Of a DNA stretch of 16,599 nt, positions 15,108-16,599 are shown piece after piece. The translations under genes were made by a program, and so were the position numbers. Positions within the stretch are counted from its first letter, which is position 1, and every line of letters starts with the position of its first letter. The notes beneath the pieces were generated by a model, which ran no database searches, was not told the DNA's origin, and saw only the letters and a program-made list of their open reading frames with translations. The stretch comes from Chitinophagaceae bacterium (GTDB taxonomy: Bacteria > Bacteroidota > Bacteroidia > Chitinophagales > Chitinophagaceae), in the NCBI GenBank assembly GCA_025362915.1, contig JANYEU010000255.1, forward strand, positions 1 through 16,599, written 5' to 3'.

Positions 15108-15165
15108 CTAAAAACACAAATGCCAATCTACTAATCTCTAATAGATATGGCATTTGTGTTTTTAG
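15108..15165 (-). terminator. Very long perfect hairpin, terminator of the YncE-like gene
   Basis: An 18-bp perfect stem (CTAAAAACACAAATGCCA at 15108-15125, TGGCATTTGTGTTTTTAG at 15148-15165) can extend by five more pairs inside (ATCTA / TAGAT). The T/A runs lie at the base of the stem, so it could work in both directions. It lies about 17 bp past the stop codon of the YncE-like gene. Confidence 0.8.
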
Positions 15166-15181
15166 CTGCTTTCTACTCTTA

Positions 15182-16183
15182 TTATTTACCTATAACCAGC
15201 ACCTGAAACGTACCAGGAATAGCTCTTGGTCTTTTACCGGCGTTTGTAGCTTCCAAATCTGCTGTTGGCGTATATAGTAAATGTGTCTTTTCATCCAAGG
15301 CAATTGTTCTTGCACCTTTCTTTGTTGCAACAGTTTCTGTTACCACAAATTTGTTGGCATTCTCTTCATGAATAACTGTTATTGTTCCATCTTCTCCATT
15401 GGTAGTATAAATATTTTTAGTGATTTCGTCAAATGCATTGCCATCGCAACCACCGCCAATTGGCAGGTTTGCTACAATTGCGCCAGTTTCCGCATTGAGC
15501 ACAATCAACATTTTATTATCGCCGCAGGCAGCAAACAATCTTTTAGTTTTGGCATCAATTGCCAAACCTGTTGGTGCTTCTCCTGGAGCAATAGACCAAT
15601 GTGCCAAAACGGTGTATGTTTTAGAATCGATAGCTACCACTTCGTTTTTATCTTCTATATTTACAAATATTTTTCCTGCTCCATTGCTAACGGCAGTTTC
15701 TGGCGCACCACCCACAGCTACGGTAGCAACCACTTTATCTGTTTCTGGATCAATGAAAGACAAATCCTTACTCTTACCATTGCATACAACCACTTTTTTA
15801 ATGGATGCGTCATAAAAAATGGCATCTGGTTTTTCGCCAGTAGCAACGGTTGCTGTTACTTCCAATGTCTTTAAATTGAAAGCATACGAGTTGTTTGTTC
15901 TCCCGTTAGACGTATATCCCTTGTTCAATGCCGGCACAAACGCAATACCATGTACGCCCGCCGTGTTTGGAATAACGCCGATAGAGTCTCCTGTTACCTT
16001 GTCAACAACATTTACCAGTGTGCCGTGCGAAAGAAAAAGTCTGTTGCTGTTTGGCTGAACAGCAAGGTAATCCCAACCACCTGAACCACCAATTTTTAAT
16101 GTTTTAATTACTTTAAGCGAACTTTGAGCTGTGGCAGCAAGGGCAAATGTTGTCATTAGACCGATAGATAAAATCTTTTTCAT
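15182..16183 (-). CDS. Secreted YncE-like beta-propeller protein
   Basis: This 333-residue protein has a signal peptide (MKKILSIGLMTTFALAATAQ). It has repeated 40-45-residue blades of the YncE/YVTN type: 'NRLFLSHGTLVNVVDKVTGD', 'KVVVCNGKSKDLSFIDPETD', 'GKIFVNIEDKNEVVAIDSKT', 'KRLFAACGDNKMLIVLNAET' and 'KNIYTTNGEDGTITVIHEEN'. About six to seven blades fit the length. Propellers of this type are periplasmic scaffolds, and the ligand is unknown. No enzymatic motif and no lipobox are seen. It is preceded upstream by a repeat array and another leftward gene, and followed by a strong terminator. Confidence 0.85.
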   Translation of the reverse strand: MKKILSIGLMTTFALAATAQSSLKVIKTLKIGGSGGWDYLAVQPNSNRLFLSHGTLVNVVDKVTGDSIGVIPNTAGVHGIAFVPALNKGYTSNGRTNNSYAFNLKTLEVTATVATGEKPDAIFYDASIKKVVVCNGKSKDLSFIDPETDKVVATVAVGGAPETAVSNGAGKIFVNIEDKNEVVAIDSKTYTVLAHWSIAPGEAPTGLAIDAKTKRLFAACGDNKMLIVLNAETGAIVANLPIGGGCDGNAFDEITKNIYTTNGEDGTITVIHEENANKFVVTETVATKKGARTIALDEKTHLLYTPTADLEATNAGKRPRAIPGTFQVLVIGK

Positions 16184-16336
16184 TTTTTAGAGTTGTTTTA
16201 TGAAGGCGCAAGATATAAAGGCAAAATCAATTGGTGTTAATTAAAGGTGTATATTATTAATTAATAGGTTAATTTCTCTAAGCTTTGAGTTTTGCAGAGT
16301 ATGGATTAATCTATTTTTCCTCATTGCGGCGTCTTT

Positions 16337-16441
16337 ATTGCCAGCTAGAATTGTTTTCCAGCTAGCTGGGATGTTTCTCTAGCTGGCTAGAAAGTTTCTA
16401 TAGCTAGCTAAAATGATTGTCTAACAAGCTAGAATGGTTGT
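16337..16441. repeat. Five degenerate 21-bp tandem repeats rich in CTAG and nested palindromes
   Basis: Five 21-bp units start at 16337, 16358, 16379, 16400 and 16421. They share the outline 'c-t-a-g-c-t-A-G-C-T-A-G-a-a-t-g-t-t-t-c-t'. Embedded palindromes include CCAGCTAGCTGG (16358-16369), TAGCTAGCTA (16401-16410) and TAGAAAGTTTCTA (16388-16400). CTAG occurs six times in about 100 bp. Stop codons in the frames I read on both strands argue against coding. It lies between the YncE-like gene and the gene at the right edge. Confidence 0.75.
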
Positions 16442-16481
16442 TTTTCTGATTATTTATACTAATAAACACGTCAAACCCTTA

Positions 16482-16599
16482 CTATTCTGCCGTAGCCAAT
16501 TTTAAAACCAAGATGGTAATAGGTATCATTGAGTTTTGCCGGTGTACATCAATCTCTTCTTTTAGGTGGCACCATGGCATCAATTGTTCTACAAAAGAT
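16482..16599 (-). CDS. 3' end of an unidentified gene, cut by the window edge
   Basis: On the minus strand a frame is open from the edge to a TAG stop at 16482-16484, giving 38 residues: SFVEQLMPWCHLKEEIDVHR continuing QNSMIPITILVLKLATAE. The composition is protein-like, and the other two minus-strand frames close near the edge (by 51 bases in the longer case). It would be the gene upstream of the YncE-like gene in the same direction. No family is recognised. Confidence 0.45.
   Translation of the reverse strand, partial: SFVEQLMPWCHLKEEIDVHRQNSMIPITILVLKLATAE

Noticed and set aside
15281..15874. 197-residue plus-strand ORF
   Set aside because: It is antisense to the YncE-like gene, Cys/Ile/Phe-rich in a shadow-like way, and has no family resemblance.
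16337..16441. CRISPR array
   Set aside because: The units are contiguous, with no unique spacers, diverge from each other, and no cas genes are present.

Overview
The window looks like the chromosome of a Bacteroidota species, most likely from the Chitinophagaceae/Sphingobacteriia side. Four things point there: a type IX secretion outer-membrane protein (PorV), an MG2-plus-TonB-plug protein of a Bacteroidota-type family, many signal peptides ending in 'AQ', and a korA promoter matching the Bacteroidota pattern (TTG, then TAnnTTTG). Base composition is moderately AT-rich, with roughly 33-45% GC judged by eye.

Left part (1-5881): the first 80 bases hold the start of a probable IS256-family transposase running off the edge. 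Next come a short array of exact 21-bp direct repeats, a leftward outer-membrane porin with a perfect palindrome in its promoter region, and leftward etfB-etfA separated by an odd 7-bp-period repeat. Divergent from etfB is korA, encoding a 2-oxoacid:ferredoxin oxidoreductase alpha subunit. It ends at a strong terminator with no beta-subunit gene beside it. EtfAB and KorA both handle low-potential electrons and acyl/2-oxoacid carbon, so this is an energy-metabolism block.

Middle part (5882-11743): a secreted fasciclin-domain protein, then a 760-bp gene-poor stretch with a MITE-like inverted-repeat element and decayed direct repeats. Next are two leftward cell-envelope genes: a carboxypeptidase-regulatory-like domain protein, and an 822-residue MG2/TonB-plug protein. 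After another inverted-repeat element comes a leftward alpha/beta-hydrolase esterase.

Right part (11744-16599): a YceI-family protein, a stand-alone response-regulator receiver that converges on and overlaps ispF (isoprenoid precursor synthesis), porV (type IX secretion), a secreted YncE-like beta-propeller protein, and the 3' end of an unidentified leftward gene at the edge.

I did not find a clear new multi-gene system. The most distinctive content lies between genes: several unrelated repeat types (two 21-bp-period arrays, a 7-bp-period array, two long imperfect inverted-repeat elements, and a pair of adjacent hairpins with a conserved loop and compensating stem changes). All function names are from motif recognition by eye, and no database search was possible.
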